Shown here one piece after another: positions 48,141 to 61,765 of a stretch of 64,000 nucleotides of DNA (positions are counted from its first letter, which is position 1; every line of letters begins with the position of its first letter). Position numbers and translations under genes: made by a program. The DNA comes from Hyalella azteca (Eukaryota; Arthropoda; Malacostraca; Amphipoda; Hyalellidae), in the NCBI RefSeq assembly GCF_000764305.2, contig NW_025943819.1, positions 124,001 through 188,000 of the forward strand. The letters run 5' to 3'. Below the pieces are notes generated by a model, which saw nothing but the letters and a program-made list of their open reading frames with translations, made no database searches and had not been told where the DNA came from.

Positions 48141-49295
48141 AAAAATCTATTAAATGGCTAACAAATATGTTCAAGGCAAGAGAACTATTCTCAGGTAAAC
48201 TAACCTGCGAACTTTTAAACTTCATTTGAGGGAGTTCGTTAACATAGGCACAAAAACCATTTGGATATCAGAGCCAAGATCTGGCAATGTCGTAAAATTG
48301 GTTGAGCTACGATTGTGTTAGTCGCATCTTTTTTCTTCTGATGGCGGAGGGAGACTGTTGGCATAGCGCCTCATGCAGGGCTTCGATCACGAAAGTTGAA
48401 GTTTAAAGTCATAGAGCCGGCACTGGAAAAACCGGGAACAGAAGGATGCCTGGACGGCAGTTTGGGGGAGACTGGACGGCGCCGCGAGACGCCGCGCCCG
48501 CCGTTCATGGTCGAATCGGAAACTGGATCTGTTTGCTTCTTCACCGAGACGAGGGTTGTCAGAAGGTTGCTAGGGAAAACGATCAAATCATATCACCATA
48601 GGGTTCAAAAAAGCCTTTAATTCAATACTTATCAGTAAATTTTAATTTGCTTTGTAAATTTTTGCCGGCCAAGCGCAATTAGAATAGACCCGTATCATCG
48701 AATTTGGCCGCAAAGCTGCTCATCTGGCAACCTTGTCCGAGACTTGTTTGCGGGGGCTTCGCCTGTGTATAAACTGTGTAATTGAGGTAGTACATTATTT
48801 GATTTATTCACTTAATTTACTTATCTTACTTCATTTACTTAGGGCCATTTAACCTCCACACTTCGTTTTGTTTGCTCATAGGTATTATTTATTTTTCGCG
48901 CTGAGGTTGCGTTAGTGCGTTTCAGTTCTTACGAAGTTTGCATCGACAGACTCTGCGATAATGTGTGCTTATTTTCTTCCTATCTTTTGTTACCAATTAT
49001 CGGCGCAAATAACTTACTTCTGAATCTTATTAAGCGCATTAAAAGGTATTTTATACTACTTTTTATTCACCGGCTATATTCAATTTATTTACATTCATTC
49101 GAATGAATTCTTCTTGCTTCTTACGGTAATTTATGTTGAGATACCTCACGATATATATTCATTTGATTTTAACTACTCGATTGTGTCTCCTGATCGATCG
49201 AATGCTCAGTTAACTGAATCATTGTATTCAGTGTAGAGTGAAAAGGTGAAAGTTTAATTGTTGTTTTTTATCCTCCGAACGCTCTATGTCCTGCA

Positions 49296-49336
49296 CCAGT
49301 GTACTCAATGTACACTGGAAAGGTACGCGTACCTTT
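49296..49336. repeat. Two adjacent palindromes
   Basis: ccagtgtac-tcaat-gtacactgg followed directly by the 18-bp perfect palindrome aaaggtacgcgtaccttt. Confidence 0.85.
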
Positions 49337-50039
49337 GAACCTTTTCGAAATGATCGCAAGCACTATAGCTTCAAGTTAATCATCTCATAATTATAAGGAA
49401 AGATAACAAGTTTTCATACATGGGTTTATTTAAATTAATGTTACTACAAAAGGTCGCACCCTACAAGATCCGATAACAAGTGTGAGACCAGAAATTATTT
49501 ATATTTCATGCGACTCGCGATGAGGTAAAAGCCTCAGTGAGGTCTGTAGGGCCTGCGCCTTGTTCCTATCTAACGATCAGTCCCAGTCAGTCCTGAATAT
49601 TTTTTTACCGTACTTGAATATAAATGATTCGATGAATTTATTTGTGTTCATAATTTTCGAGAATTTTATGTCGGTTCATTAATAGACCCAAAGCCTTTGA
49701 TCGCTCGAATATTACTAAGTTAAGACCCCGATAACCTCACAAAGAAGATTAGGGAATATAACCTTCGCATATAGTATATAACCTTCAGAGAACATTTTTT
49801 TTTTCGAGCTCTGTACTTAATCATAAACGAGAGTTTACTTTTCCATGTTCAAAATAACCTTCAAATATAGAATTTATTCTTTTGAAGAAGATTAAACTAT
49901 GTATTAAAGTCTAAAAACTGAGATTATTATGTTTAAGATTATGTAGTGAACTCGCCCGAGAACTCCCCAGTAACTGTTTTGGCGGAGCCAAGGTTGCAGT
50001 GAAGAGGTCAACCCTCCACCCCTGCCCGGGGGGCTTTCT

Positions 50040-50292
50040 TTGGACAGTCTTTAAATTCCCCACTTCAACTCGATAACTCGCCTCCCCCTCAGCCCCTCAC
50101 ATACTCTTCATCTTCTTCAATCCCCTCCCTTCCCCACTTCCCAACCTCAGCCATCCCCTCCCACGTCTTTTTGCTGCCTCCCCTCGGCCCCTTCCCTCAC
50201 TTCTCTCCATTCATCTCTTCCATCCTCCTCCCTTCTTCTCTCCCTCCTCCTAATCCTTCACCCCATCCCTCGTCCTCCCACTCCCCCACCCC
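50040..50292. repeat. Polypyrimidine tract
   Basis: About 250 bp of C/T-rich sequence on the plus strand (ccctccc- and cttc-type words). The 78-codon frame here is a composition artefact. Confidence 0.85.
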
Positions 50293-51524
50293 AGTATCCT
50301 ACAGTCTGCCTGAGGCACACACAGTCAGATGGCCTCTTTGTATGAGTCTGACACTGAGCTCGTGGACCGTTGTTCTTCAGGCCGAATTGTCTTGGAATCA
50401 AAGATGACATTTCAGAGTCCTCATCACCGAGTTAAACCGCATTGAAGTCGAGGGATCTCAGTAAATTAATTTGACTGAGTGATGTAGGAACTGGTCATTG
50501 TTACGAAATTTTTTTGTAATTTATAAACAGTATGTTTAAAATGCTGCGAATTTAGTACTGCGAATTTCAGAATTGTCTAAAATTATTGTTCTAGTCACAT
50601 TTTAAACTAGATATTGCATACTGAAATTGATGTAATATTTAGATAAATTAAATGTATTATAAAAAATACGAATAAATTTAGCTTAAGGATTTTTTTGTCT
50701 TTTTAAATTGAAATCTTATCACAGATCATAAATCTCCCATGTCTCTGCCGGTCATAAATGCTAAAACTTCTTATTTGTTTGCCAAATATCAATTTACATG
50801 AACAAATTTGAAGATCAAATTATTTCCGACCCTTCCCACCCAATTATGCACTGTTTTCTCGTATTCTTATAATAATAATTCACATTCAGGTCCAAACAGT
50901 AAGCCAACACTATAAGTATCCTGGATACGAGGCACCAAAAATTACTAAAATTTTGAGAGTAAAGTAAAGCTTTCTTATTATAACTGATCGATTTTCATCA
51001 GAGTTGGCAGCGGCCGGTAAGTCCCTCAATGAGCGTGAATGTTGCGTAAATGCGCTTGACTGCCGACCATTCATTCTTGTTACGGAGCGGCCATGGCCGT
51101 GAGATGAATGGTGTAAGCCATCATTGTAATTCTGAAGTATTTAAAGCCCACCAGGGGCCAAAAATTCAAAGCAGTTACGAGGTCGAAACTCCGTCAGTTA
51201 ATTACTGAGAGCTTTTCAAGCTAAAACCACCAATCATAGGCGAGAAATTAACAGCTACGTTCACTTTGGCCGCTGAGCGTACTTAGGCAAGATTTAAAAG
51301 TAAGGCTGACGTTCTCTATTTAATATTCAACGTCGCCTGTTGTGCACATCAACAAACGCTGCAAGTCGAAACAATAATTTTTGGTCAGTCGAAGTCAATA
51401 ATAAAGTCAACCTAGAAGTCAACAATAATAAACAATAATACCGATCAGCTTTGGTCTTTACATGAACTCAAATTGTGATCAAAAATTCCAACTCCAGAAT
51501 TGCCAACCAAGCATCCGTCTTTGC

Positions 51525-51900
51525 AATAACGTTGACTAAACCTTGTTTCAACGAAATCAACGTTATTCCAACGATATCGACTCGTTATCAACGTAGTTTC
51601 AACGAAATTAACTCGTAGTCAATATTATTTCAATGAAATCATTTCGTGATCAACGTTATTTCAAACAAATCAACTCGTGATCAACGTTATTTCTAAGAAA
51701 TCATCTCAGAATCAACATTATTTCTACGAAATAAACTCGTGATCAACGTTGTTTTAACTAAATAAACTCGTGATCAACGTTATTTCAACGAAATAAACTC
51801 GTGATCAACGTTATTTCAACGAAATAAACTCGTGATCAACGTTATTTCAACGAAATAAACTCGTGATCAACGTTGTTTTAACTAAATACATTCGTTGTAA
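51525..51900. repeat. 31-bp minisatellite
   Basis: About 12 copies of a unit built on ttatttcaacgaaataaact and cgtgatcaacg, homogeneous in the last third. Short diverged copies recur at 52303-52386, 53672-53735, 55332-55391 and 58697-58757. Confidence 0.9.
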
Positions 51901-53138
51901 AAGACTTTCTTCTATGCTAGTCCTTTGGGAACGTTTGCTGAGCTATCCAAAGACGCGGCATCATGGCAGGATATAAAACGAGTATTCCATCACGCACGGT
52001 TTCTAGAAAAAAAAGACAAATATACACGAGAAAAATATAAAAGAAAATGGTACGCTATTTACATGAAATGATAATATATACCCTAAGATGAATTCAAAAA
52101 TAATTAAACAGGATAATCAATAATTCATGAAATCAAACAATAAATCGAACGAACCAAATAGCTTAGTTGCTCTGGTAGTGCAGGCATCCGTATATCTATA
52201 AGTCTATAACAATGAATGCTATGACGCTTGTGAAATTAACTACGTCGAGTAGACTAATACTATTGCTGCAAATTTCAGAAAAGTGGAAAATGGCGGCTAC
52301 ACCGTAATCAACGTTATTTTTATGAAATCAACTATTGATCAATGTTGTTTCAACGAAATCGACTCATAATCAGTATTGTTTCAACGCTTTTGGATGAAAG
52401 GATCGCGCTCACAGCCGCGCCTTACGTGCTTGTGTCTGTAGATTATAAATTAAATGTATAAATTAATTGACAACTTGTTAGATTATCACAGCGTCAAAAA
52501 TCTATCTACGTCATTAGTGGTAGGAACATATCACAAAACATTTTATCATTCTTATGTTCCTATGAAAGGATTTTGATTTACCTAATTGAGTGCTTGACTT
52601 CGTTGAGGCATCCTAAAATCGCCCGCTAGGGTCACTCAATATGCCGCAAATGCAGTTGGGTTCTTGCAATACTGAACACTCAGTTTAATTATCCATTCAA
52701 ATTTCATTTGTACATTTCCCATGCAATAAACCATATCCATGCATGTGAACAATTCTTTAATGCATGGAATACATTGTCTAGCAGGCCTTCATTTTGCCAC
52801 ATCTTGGCTCTATTGTCCTCATTAATACATGGAGGAATGCATGACTTCAAGTCGGCACGATGTGCTGCTGATGCCTGACACTTTAATAAACGTTCCAGCA
52901 CCCAAGGTTTCTAATTGCCAACTCAATGCCGCTCTGAATGAGCAAACTAAATGAAAGTGCCTGTTTAACATTCGATAACTAATTACTCTTAGTTGTCGCC
53001 ATTTTGAAGGTTGCTAATTTCAACCAATGAAGCACTCAGTAATTGGTTACTGAACGTCACTTTGGTTGCTGAGTTCAACTAGTGAACTGTCTGCCTACCA
53101 TTCCGTGGTTGACCACTTTCAGCGGTTGTAGCTTTACG

Positions 53139-53295
53139 ATAGAATAGAATAGAAGTGTCGGCATTGAAGAAATAGGCCCAGGGCCTGTTGCCGATTCTTG
53201 AACTTTTCGTGACTTGATTCACAAGGGATCCGGCCTTTGGAACCCGATCTTTCCATAGCTGACGATTGATTGAGATAGCTGCTGGACTTATTGCC
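53139..53295 (-). mobile_element. Second copy of the LINE 3' UTR, cut at an N
   Basis: Nearly identical to 43411-43572: same gaata tail, the same GGCCTGTTGCCGATTCTTGA block and the same GACTTGATTCACAAG block. It stops at ttgcc, where the sequence has a single N (53296) and switches to a 20-bp tandem repeat. Confidence 0.8.
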
Positions 53296-53296
53296 N
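53296..53296. other. Single unresolved base (N) at a sequence switch
   Basis: The only N in the window lies exactly where the LINE 3' UTR copy ends and a 20-bp tandem array begins, so it probably marks an assembly join. Confidence 0.9.
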
Positions 53297-53540
53297 GCCG
53301 CCCATAGTACTATATTGTCGCCCATAGTACTATCTTGTCGCCCATAGTACTCTCTTGCCGCCCATAGTACTATCTTGTCGCCCATAGTACTATCTTGTCG
53401 CCCATAGTACTCTCTTGCCGCCCATAGTACTCTCTTGCCGCCCATAGTACTCTCTTGCAGCACATAGTACTCTTTTGCCGCCCATAGTACTCTCTTGCCG
53501 CCCGTAGTACTCTCTTGCCGCCCATAGTACTCTCCTGCGT
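53297..53540. repeat. 20-bp minisatellite
   Basis: About 12 copies of gccgcccatagtactctctt, with a variant tgtcgcccatagtactatct; starts at the N. Confidence 0.95.
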
Positions 53541-55951
53541 CCACGGCACATTGGCGCAGTCATTACTCAGCTGTAGTTCACGGCTGAACGGGGTCCTTGC
53601 ATCGGCTACCTTAGAGGGTTCTGTAAACAACTGCACTATGAACAATCCTGCCCCAGCAGATACTTGACGTTGAAATGCGTTGAATAACTTTGTTTAAGCG
53701 GAATAAACTCAAAATCTACGTTGTTTCAAACTTCATTTGTCTAGAGTGGGTTCCAGACAAACCCTCATCTGGAACAATGATTGGCGGATGAGATGTGTGT
53801 AGAACTATGATACTGCAATACTCGAGAAAGACAACTGTCAATAATGAAATTGATTTTCTATAGCGCTACCCAAAACAGGGAATTGACACGCCTCATTGGT
53901 GGATAAGATCCAATGAACTTGTAAGATGATTTATTTTTGTCACTAACGCCACTGGAGAAAGGTTCACAATGTTTTTGCATCACAATCACTATGGCATTGC
54001 AAAGCGACGCGAGCATTCATCGTGATTGTGAACGCATCCATCGCTGTCACCGGACACGGCTTCATCTCTCGCCTTGGATCTCGAATAAATTTATAAATAT
54101 TATTATTCTACAAAGCAGTTTTCACGTCGTCTGGTTCAAAAGAACTTCGAGTGCACGTCACACATATGTTTAACAGCAACATCTGCAACGGAGGAGCCGA
54201 TGTTACGGCAGCCAGCAGATTGTTCCAGGTTCTGGCGGCGGCGACCGATTGGCGAAATTTATCCCAAATCTCTTGGGAAATTTTCTCTGAACTCGCGAAA
54301 ACATTGCAATCGTTCCGCAAATGCTCAGAGTTCTTTGGAATTGAAATTTAAATGAATTTTTGGAATCCTTGATACCATAATTTTCCCATAATTTACAGCT
54401 GTTGATTCTCCAGAACTTTGATCCTGATTTCTTTTTATTTGCCATTATGGACAACACGCATACTCAAAACTTGGGGTTAATCGGTGTATCACCTTTTACA
54501 AGTGTACTATAACTACTATTACTATTAATAACTAAAATCCCAAGAAATGCATATTTTATTATTTTAAATTTTTATAACACGGACTAGTAACTCACGAACA
54601 GTACTGAACGAAGTTCAATTTTGGGAAGAAATATTCTATCGTTCATATACAAGCGAGATGCCTTTAGCTTCAAATGTACGGATATACTGATATATTACCT
54701 TCATTCATTCCTGTTGCATCTTTGACCGATAATTACAAAATATCCTATTTCATTAAATTTAATCATTTCAACATATGCAATTTCCACTGATAGAAAATTT
54801 ACCTATATGTACACAGTAAGGGTTTTAGCCAGCCACCTTTCCGTTTTTCTTACCATATTAAATTAGGCTTTTCTGATATCATAATGATGAAAGACGATCG
54901 AGAATGGCCTCACCCGCGTGAAGGCAATTTTCGTTCATCCTATACTAGCTGACAAAATCTTTGTCCAAGCCCGTGAAAATGGAGGAACTTTGCGTGCTTT
55001 ACGAGCAAACGTGAGAGCTTTCCAAAAAATCGTTCATGAAACAACCTAATGTACCTAAAAGGTCTTTATGATCGGCCATGTAATTCACGACGTGGTTAAA
55101 ACTTTCAAGCTAAAAATGTTCAAACATAACTTTAAAAATATACCACGTGATGCGGTTTTTTCCTATCTCAGAACAATCATTACATCATAGGTTTTTCGAC
55201 TCTTTCTCAATTGTCTGTCAGAGCTGCGGTCCTGTGGGCTCAAGTCAGCCATCGGGCCACACATCATTTGCAGGCCTCATGCCCAATAGGCATTAGGCCC
55301 GTTGTTTGAATAATACAAGCTTTGTATATAAATAACGTTGAATAAACATAGTTTCAATGAAATCAGCTTTTAACCAACGTTGTTTCAGCGTCATTTGCCC
55401 GAAGATGATAGTGCCAGAAACTGAATCAGTCAATGGCGGCGGTGCCACGTCTATGCCGCTGAACTTAACCAGTGGCGTCACCCTCAATGTCTTATGGGCG
55501 TGAGGAATACTGAAGCGTGGGAAAGTACGTTTTGTGGGGAGGGTGCAAAGATGCGTTTGATATTAAATGCACCCCGAGGTGATTGTCTTATTGTCTTAAG
55601 GTGATTATCTTAAGTTGTTTCGCGTAAATTCATCAAGGCAGATGGTGTAACGAACTCGAATCGCAATTATTTTTCTTAATGAGGCCCCAGGTCACCACCC
55701 TCCTCTCCATGAACTGTTACCCCCCCCTCCTCCCCTTGGGTCATCTCCCTTCGATTGATGTCAAACTCGAGGGTAGAAATCAACGTGCAGCTCCTGTCGA
55801 CTTGTTGCGCCAACTCGGCGCATAAAAACTACAGACCTCTTCCTGGCAGCGCTTGTCGCGCGCACCTCTGACGGCCGTGTTGCTGGCATGATGGAACAGA
55901 CGGAGATCTGTTAGCGACATGCCTATATTATGATAAGAGGATTTATTGATA

Positions 55952-56141
55952 TAGATTATGGTTTGGGGATCTTAATATTGATTATTATTGGGGGTCTTAA
56001 TATTGATCTTGATTGGGGGTCTTAATATTGATCATGATCGGGGATCTTAATATTGATCATGATTGGGGATCTTAATATTGATCATGATTGGGGATCTTAA
56101 TATTGATCATGATTGGGGATCTTAATATTGATCATGATTGG
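55952..56141. repeat. 25-bp tandem repeat
   Basis: About seven copies of a unit containing gatcatgattggggatctta; the first copies are diverged. Confidence 0.95.
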
Positions 56142-56622
56142 GAGTGCATTATGTAAAACTATCTACGCAGTTCGAATTAAAAAATTTTCTAATAATAACT
56201 AAAAACTTCTGCTCTGAACGTTGTTTGCTGGCTACATTGGCTGCAGATTGTTATATTTCTGATTTGAAATGAAATTATACTTTAAAAATTAAGAAGCTTT
56301 GGCATTTTTGAAAACGATCAATTTGTGTTAATTGTGTTAATATTATATTGTTAATTTACAGGAAAAAATGTTAAGACGTTGGACGGTAAGGAAAAATTAC
56401 AGAAGGTATCAAACTTGTCTATTCTGTCTTCTGTGGATCTTTATAATTTATGACATTCAATGTTTTAATCGAATAATCAAACGTAGTTATATTTATTACA
56501 GAACAAAATGAGTTAATTACCAAAAATTTCCCAAAGTTAAAAAATTACATGCCTTATATATAAGAGTGCTGTTTCTTAATCACATACGTTACGTCTGCTG
56601 TTTCTTAATTACATACTTAAAT

Positions 56623-56855
56623 GCAGTAAATGGTGCGTGTGTTGCAGTAAATGGTGCGCGTGTTGCAGCAAATGGTGCGCGTGTTGCAGCAAATGGTGCG
56701 CGTGTTGCAGCAAATGGTGCGCGTGTTGCAGTAAATGGTACGCGTGCTGCAGCAAATGGTGCGGGTGTTGCAGTAAATGGTACGCGTGCTGCAGCAAATG
56801 GTGCGGGTGTTGCAGTAAATGGTACGCGTGCTGCAGCAAATGGTGCGGGTGTTGC
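56623..56855. repeat. 21-bp minisatellite, open in several frames
   Basis: Eleven copies of gcagtaaatggtgcgcgtgt plus one base. Because 21 is a multiple of three and the unit lacks stops in several frames, it produces frames such as (ANGARVA)n on one strand and (HHLLQHA)n on the other. No start context or flanking exon supports a protein. Confidence 0.95.
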
Positions 56856-57509
56856 TAATTATATTCACTGCAACGTTTGTTGGAGCGTCGCCCCCACTTG
56901 ACGGTGGCCGCCGTCTTGTTGTCTCGGTCACCGAAGCGATAAGAACAGAGCAAGTAAATAAGATATAAATAATATCAACAATAAAGTCAGATAAGATATA
57001 AATAATATCAACGAAATAATCGTACTAAACATGGGACGAGGAACACAAGATTAGATGCTAAAAATAAGGAAAGTCTTAGAGAGCATGAATGGCACATGAC
57101 TAACACTGCTATATTTACCATTGATGAGTCATGTTCAATGATTCTTGGTCAGCAAATAATGCGAATTTAGAGCTTAAAAAATAAAGATCGAAAGAATACT
57201 TGCAAAGTAAAAAGATGAAGCGCTAAAAATAAATCTGAAGGATCAAATATGAAATGTAAAGCAGCAAGAGTGCATACGAAAGAGAGTCGAAGAGAGCAGC
57301 CGCGCTTAGAGAGCCTGACATTGAGTGAGCTTTATCAGTCAGAATAACTAATAACTTGTAGCGGAACAACTCAAAGTTGAAGTTTTTTGATAATATTTGT
57401 AGTTTGGTAATTTAATGGAGTGGATCAGATGTGTGAAGGAATGAAAAAGTTCTTGACTCGTGTAAAGATGTGTTTTGATTTAACCTCTGACAGAGAGTTC
57501 CTCCAGCAC

Positions 57510-57826
57510 TCTGCCTTCAGCCGGTCAATAGCGCGACTCTTCGCCCCTCTTCATCCCTCTCCGCCTCTCTAAATCCCTCTCCTCTCTCCCTCTCCGTCTG
57601 TCTTTATTTCCATCCCTCTCCGCCATTTTTAAATCTCTTTCTATCACTCTCTACCTCTCTACACCATTCCCACTCTATCTCTCTATCGCTCCCTCTCTAG
57701 CTCTCTCCACCTTATTCTTTTCCTCCCAGCTCTTTCCCTCTCCGCAGCTCTCTTCCCCTCCCCAAAGTCTTAAAGCTCTCACTCCCCCAACTCCAACCCA
57801 CTCCAGCCCTCTCTAGTGCTCCCTCT
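57510..57826. repeat. Polypyrimidine tract
   Basis: About 320 bp of (ctctc)-rich sequence ending at the TTAA-flanked MITE. Confidence 0.85.
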
Positions 57827-58108
57827 TTAACACGTTAAGTACGGCAGACCCACCGGTGGGTTGGAGGGTATTTTTTCCGGACAAATTCCGTAATTTTTTT
57901 TAATTGCATTAGCCGGAAAAAATTTACGATGACACACTTCCTCATTAGATTTTAAAAAGTAAGAAAAAAAGGAAAATTCAATTTATGCGCCGGAACCTAC
58001 AAATTTACTCGTAAATAGTGAATAATAGACCTTTTTTCTCCGTGGACTTGGCCGTTTTTAGACCATCTGGCAACCGTATTGTGGGTTCTGCCGCACTTAA
58101 CGTGTTAA
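57827..58108. mobile_element. TTAA-flanked MITE, probably piggyBac type
   Basis: Inverted ends CACGTTAAGTACGGCAGACC (left) and the complement of GGTTCTGCCGCACTTAACGTG (right) are each bounded by TTAA. A CCCACCGGTGGG palindrome lies just inside the left end. There is no coding capacity in 282 bp. A TTAA target with this layout fits piggyBac-derived elements. Confidence 0.7.
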
Positions 58109-58345
58109 TAATCATATTTGTAACCCACGCTCGCCTTCAAATTCTCTAAATTTTCTACACTTTTTCTCCAAAAACATTTTCCCATTCATTGCATTCCATC
58201 TTCTTATTAGAAAGTTATTCGAGCAGCAAGAAAATGTCACTATTTTATATACTCGTGTTGTTTTGTGTCATTTCATTATTGGACAAATTTTCGGCTTCAA
58301 CACTTGAAGACAATGTAACTTTTTCTATCACATCTTCATGATTTC

Positions 58346-58515
58346 GTTATAACTCATCATGACTCAGTTAGACCTCATCATGACTTGGTTAGATCTCATC
58401 ATGACTTGGTTAGACCTCATCATGACTCAGTCAGACCTCATCATGACTCAGTTAGACCTCATGATGATGAGGTTATGCCTCATTACATTTTCATGACTCT
58501 GTTAGACCTCATCAG
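58346..58515. repeat. 21-bp tandem repeat
   Basis: About six to seven copies of gactcagttagacctcatcat with point variants. Confidence 0.9.
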
Positions 58516-59586
58516 ACCGCCATTTGTTGAAGTGGAGTTGTAAATACTATACAGAATTAATCTTGATATCAAGATCATCAGACAGACCCGATGTAGTCAG
58601 CACTAAGTTTTCACCTAGCATCAACATTTCAATATTGCTGAAGTAAAGCGTTAAACGAATCGTAAGCATCTTGAGTCCTAACCATCAAGGCTTCTGTCGT
58701 TGAAACAGAGTTGAATAAACGTTGATTTCAACGGGATCAACTCGTAATCGGCGTTGTTCTTAACTTCCTTCACTTTGAGAGAAGATTAATTAACTTGCTC
58801 CATGGGGACCTGTGGGTCCAGGGCAAACTCCACAATTTAAGCAAACTTGTTATCTTGCACAAATTTGTGTTCTGTTCTTCCTCGTTTTAGTCCTACACTT
58901 TTTTGCAATTTTTTAAATTATTTTTTAACGAGTTTCCTGAGAACAAGGATACATCCGAGTTCTATCATTTGCGGTTCTTGTACGGTTCTGGCAGCCGTTC
59001 TTATGACATAATTGGCTCATGCACTCTGAAGAAATCAATAGGGTATTTTGTCTAAACAGCATGACAAACTTTCTGAACATAGCGCTGATGCGCCTTTTTG
59101 CCGGTCAAGCTGGGTCAGCAGGAGCCACACCATGATAAAAAGCACGTCGCAAGTTGGACAACATCTCACGCATTACTCTGAGTGCAGGTAGCGCATTACA
59201 GTCATTACTGCGCAGGCTCAGGTTGCAGTTGTCCACTCATTAGGGACATCCATTACCAGATGCTGGCTGGGATCATTCTCAGGCGTGATGTTGAATTATC
59301 ATCGTCACAAACCATCTGTAATGATATTCCAGAAACAATTATGATGAACAACTGCTCGATGATATCATTCTTATTTCCTAGTGTCGATTAAGCGTCGTTA
59401 CAAACCATCTGCTACCATCCTGTCTAACTAATCATGACCTGTGAAGAAGGTAATCATTAATTAAGATATTATTTAATGCAACCATGTTAGTGATGGTTTG
59501 TTGGTGAAAGAAACACGGGTAAATAATTATAATGTACTGCGATATAAAAACGAATGAAATGATATTGATACGCACGTGCCCACGCT

Positions 59587-59952
59587 GCCGGCGTGTGGAC
59601 GGCAGGATGGGCGGGCGTGTGGGCGGCAGGATGGGCGGGCGTGTGGGCGGCAGGATGGGCGGGCGTGTGGGCGGCAGGATGGGCGGGCGTGTGGACGGCA
59701 GGATGGGCGGGCGTGTGGACGGCAGGATGGGCGGGCGTGTGGGCGGCAGGAAGGCGTGTGGACGGCAGGAAGGGCAGGCGTGTGGACGGCAGGAAGGGCG
59801 GGCGTGTGGGCGGCAGCATAGGCGGGCGTGTGGACGGCAGGAAGGGCAGGCGTGTGGGCGGCAGGATGGGCGGGCGTGTGGGCGGCAGGATGGGCAGGCG
59901 TGTGGGCGGCAGGATGGGCAGGCGTGTGGACGGCAGCATGGGCTGGGGCGGG
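59587..59952. repeat. 24-bp GC-rich minisatellite
   Basis: About 15 copies of ggcaggatgggcgggcgtgt plus gggc, far richer in G+C than its surroundings. The G-rich strand has closely spaced GGG runs able to form G-quadruplexes. The unit lacks stops and is a multiple of three, giving 60-210-codon frames on both strands that are not genes. Confidence 0.95.
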
Positions 59953-61436
59953 CCCCGCCCACGCACTGCTCTCGCCCAGCAATGACATCACTCGTCTTGT
60001 GGCCGCGGATTACTGCCGTGTTTCCTTCACTGGAGATCTTGACGTATGTTGTTCGTGAACGCAACTTTATTTAATTAGTGGAAATATTTTGACGGAAAAA
60101 AAGCTCCACTTTTTTCGTCAGAAGGAATTGCCGAAACGCAGTTATGTGACTGTTGATTTTCCACATTGTGGTTTATTTTGGTCTACTAGAACTTTTTCTG
60201 CCGTACAATTTTATGCGGTTGAATATTACGTCCCGGCTGAAAGATATGATTACATGATCCGATGACTATCGCCTTCTTGTTAATTAAGATGATTAAAGAC
60301 CGTGCATATAATAAAAACTTTTTTCTACAAATCTAAGAAAACGAGATTTTCAATTGCATCTGCAGCAGAATTTAATTCACCGGTTGGCACCTGCGGCCCT
60401 AGTAACTCTGTCGAAGATGCTGCCGCAACTTATTATCCCTCGACGTTCAAGGATTTTGCCAAATTCCCATTTTTCGATATGTTGTGCTTCAGTGCAGCCC
60501 AGAATTATTCTGTCGGCTGCACCGCCAGAAGCTCAGCCAATTTTGGTTTCCAAATTTTAATGCAAAAGCGGGGACGCGCGACTGCGAGCTTCACAAAATT
60601 TGGGACCGCCAAAAGGCAATAACCACAACGCAGTTTAGAAACACATTAGGCATATATTTCTTGCACTATAACGCAGTTTGAAGGATGCTGGTAAAATAAT
60701 TCCTCAATAAAAATGTAGAAGATGTCACTTGTCAGTCACTTTTTTCCTATGTTTACACTCTAAAACATATATATGGCCCTTCAAGTCCTAGCTTTTACTC
60801 AAGCGTGAGTGGCTAGAGAAGGCTACCTGGGAACATGTGTGGGCCACCGCTCCCATTGATTGTTTTTGTTCCACAACTTTTTATTCTGTCCTTAACTTGT
60901 ATTTCTCGGTCTACTTCCCGCAATGCTCAGTGAAACAACCGCTGCTGGAAGTTTCAAAAGGACGTTCGAACTTCACATTCGCTACACGTTAAAGGACTTG
61001 TGTTACCAGAGTTGATTTGGTCTTGCAATGTTTTTTTTATTATTTATGCCTTGGTTTGGAACCTCGTGGCTCGTCTGATGATAAGCTAAAACTTCACTTA
61101 AAAATCTAAGCCGAGAAATGTGACAAGATTTAAAGAATCATAGTAATAGATAAGATTCGGTGATCAGCCATAATCTGCAAGCTGGTCTGAAATAAGCAAG
61201 ATTAGCGAAGACTTGCTCTATCTTCACGGTGTAACAAGAATTTCTCAAGCCAGTAAATATAATTGACGCGTTTGAATTCAATAATATTCAAAAAATCTAT
61301 CATCCATCCACTGAGCCTCGCTAATATACTGGCGCTGCCATTGATGGTTTGGGTGTAACATTGGCGTGCTAAACATCCACTGGTGACGTTGTCGTATCAG
61401 TCAGTGATGTTTTTACGCCCATTATCTTACAGATAC

Positions 61437-61765
61437 TTGATACTCCTAGAGCAGCTGCCTTCATGCCGCAGATACACCTAGAGCAGATGCCTTCCTGACG
61501 CAGATACACCGAGAGCAGCTGCCTTCCTGCCGCAGATACACCTAGAGCAGCTGCCTTCATGCCGCAGATATATACACCTAGAGCAGCTGCCTTCCTGCCG
61601 CAGATAAGCCTTCATGACGCAGATACACCTAGAGCAGCTGCCTTCCTGCCGCAGATACACCTAGAGCAGGTGCCGCCTGAAGCATATATACTCCTAGAGC
61701 AGGTGCCCGCCGGACACAGATACACCTAGAGCAGGTGCATACCTGACCCATGCTACACCTAGAGC
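61437..61765. repeat. 32-bp minisatellite
   Basis: About nine to ten copies of cagatacacctagagcagct plus gccttcctgccg, with insertions and deletions. PstI/PvuII-like cagctg words recur just downstream in non-tandem sequence (61766-61920). Confidence 0.9.

Noticed and set aside
53134..53645. Tyr/Gly-rich repetitive frames on the minus strand
   Set aside because: Produced by the 20-bp array and run through an N and a LINE 3' UTR.
56566..56931. Cys/Trp-rich and Ala/Gly-rich frames on both strands
   Set aside because: Artefact of a 21-bp tandem repeat read in several phases.
59432..60074. Several overlapping frames up to 210 codons on both strands
   Set aside because: They come from a 24-bp repeat without stop codons; no splice signals or non-repeat coding content.
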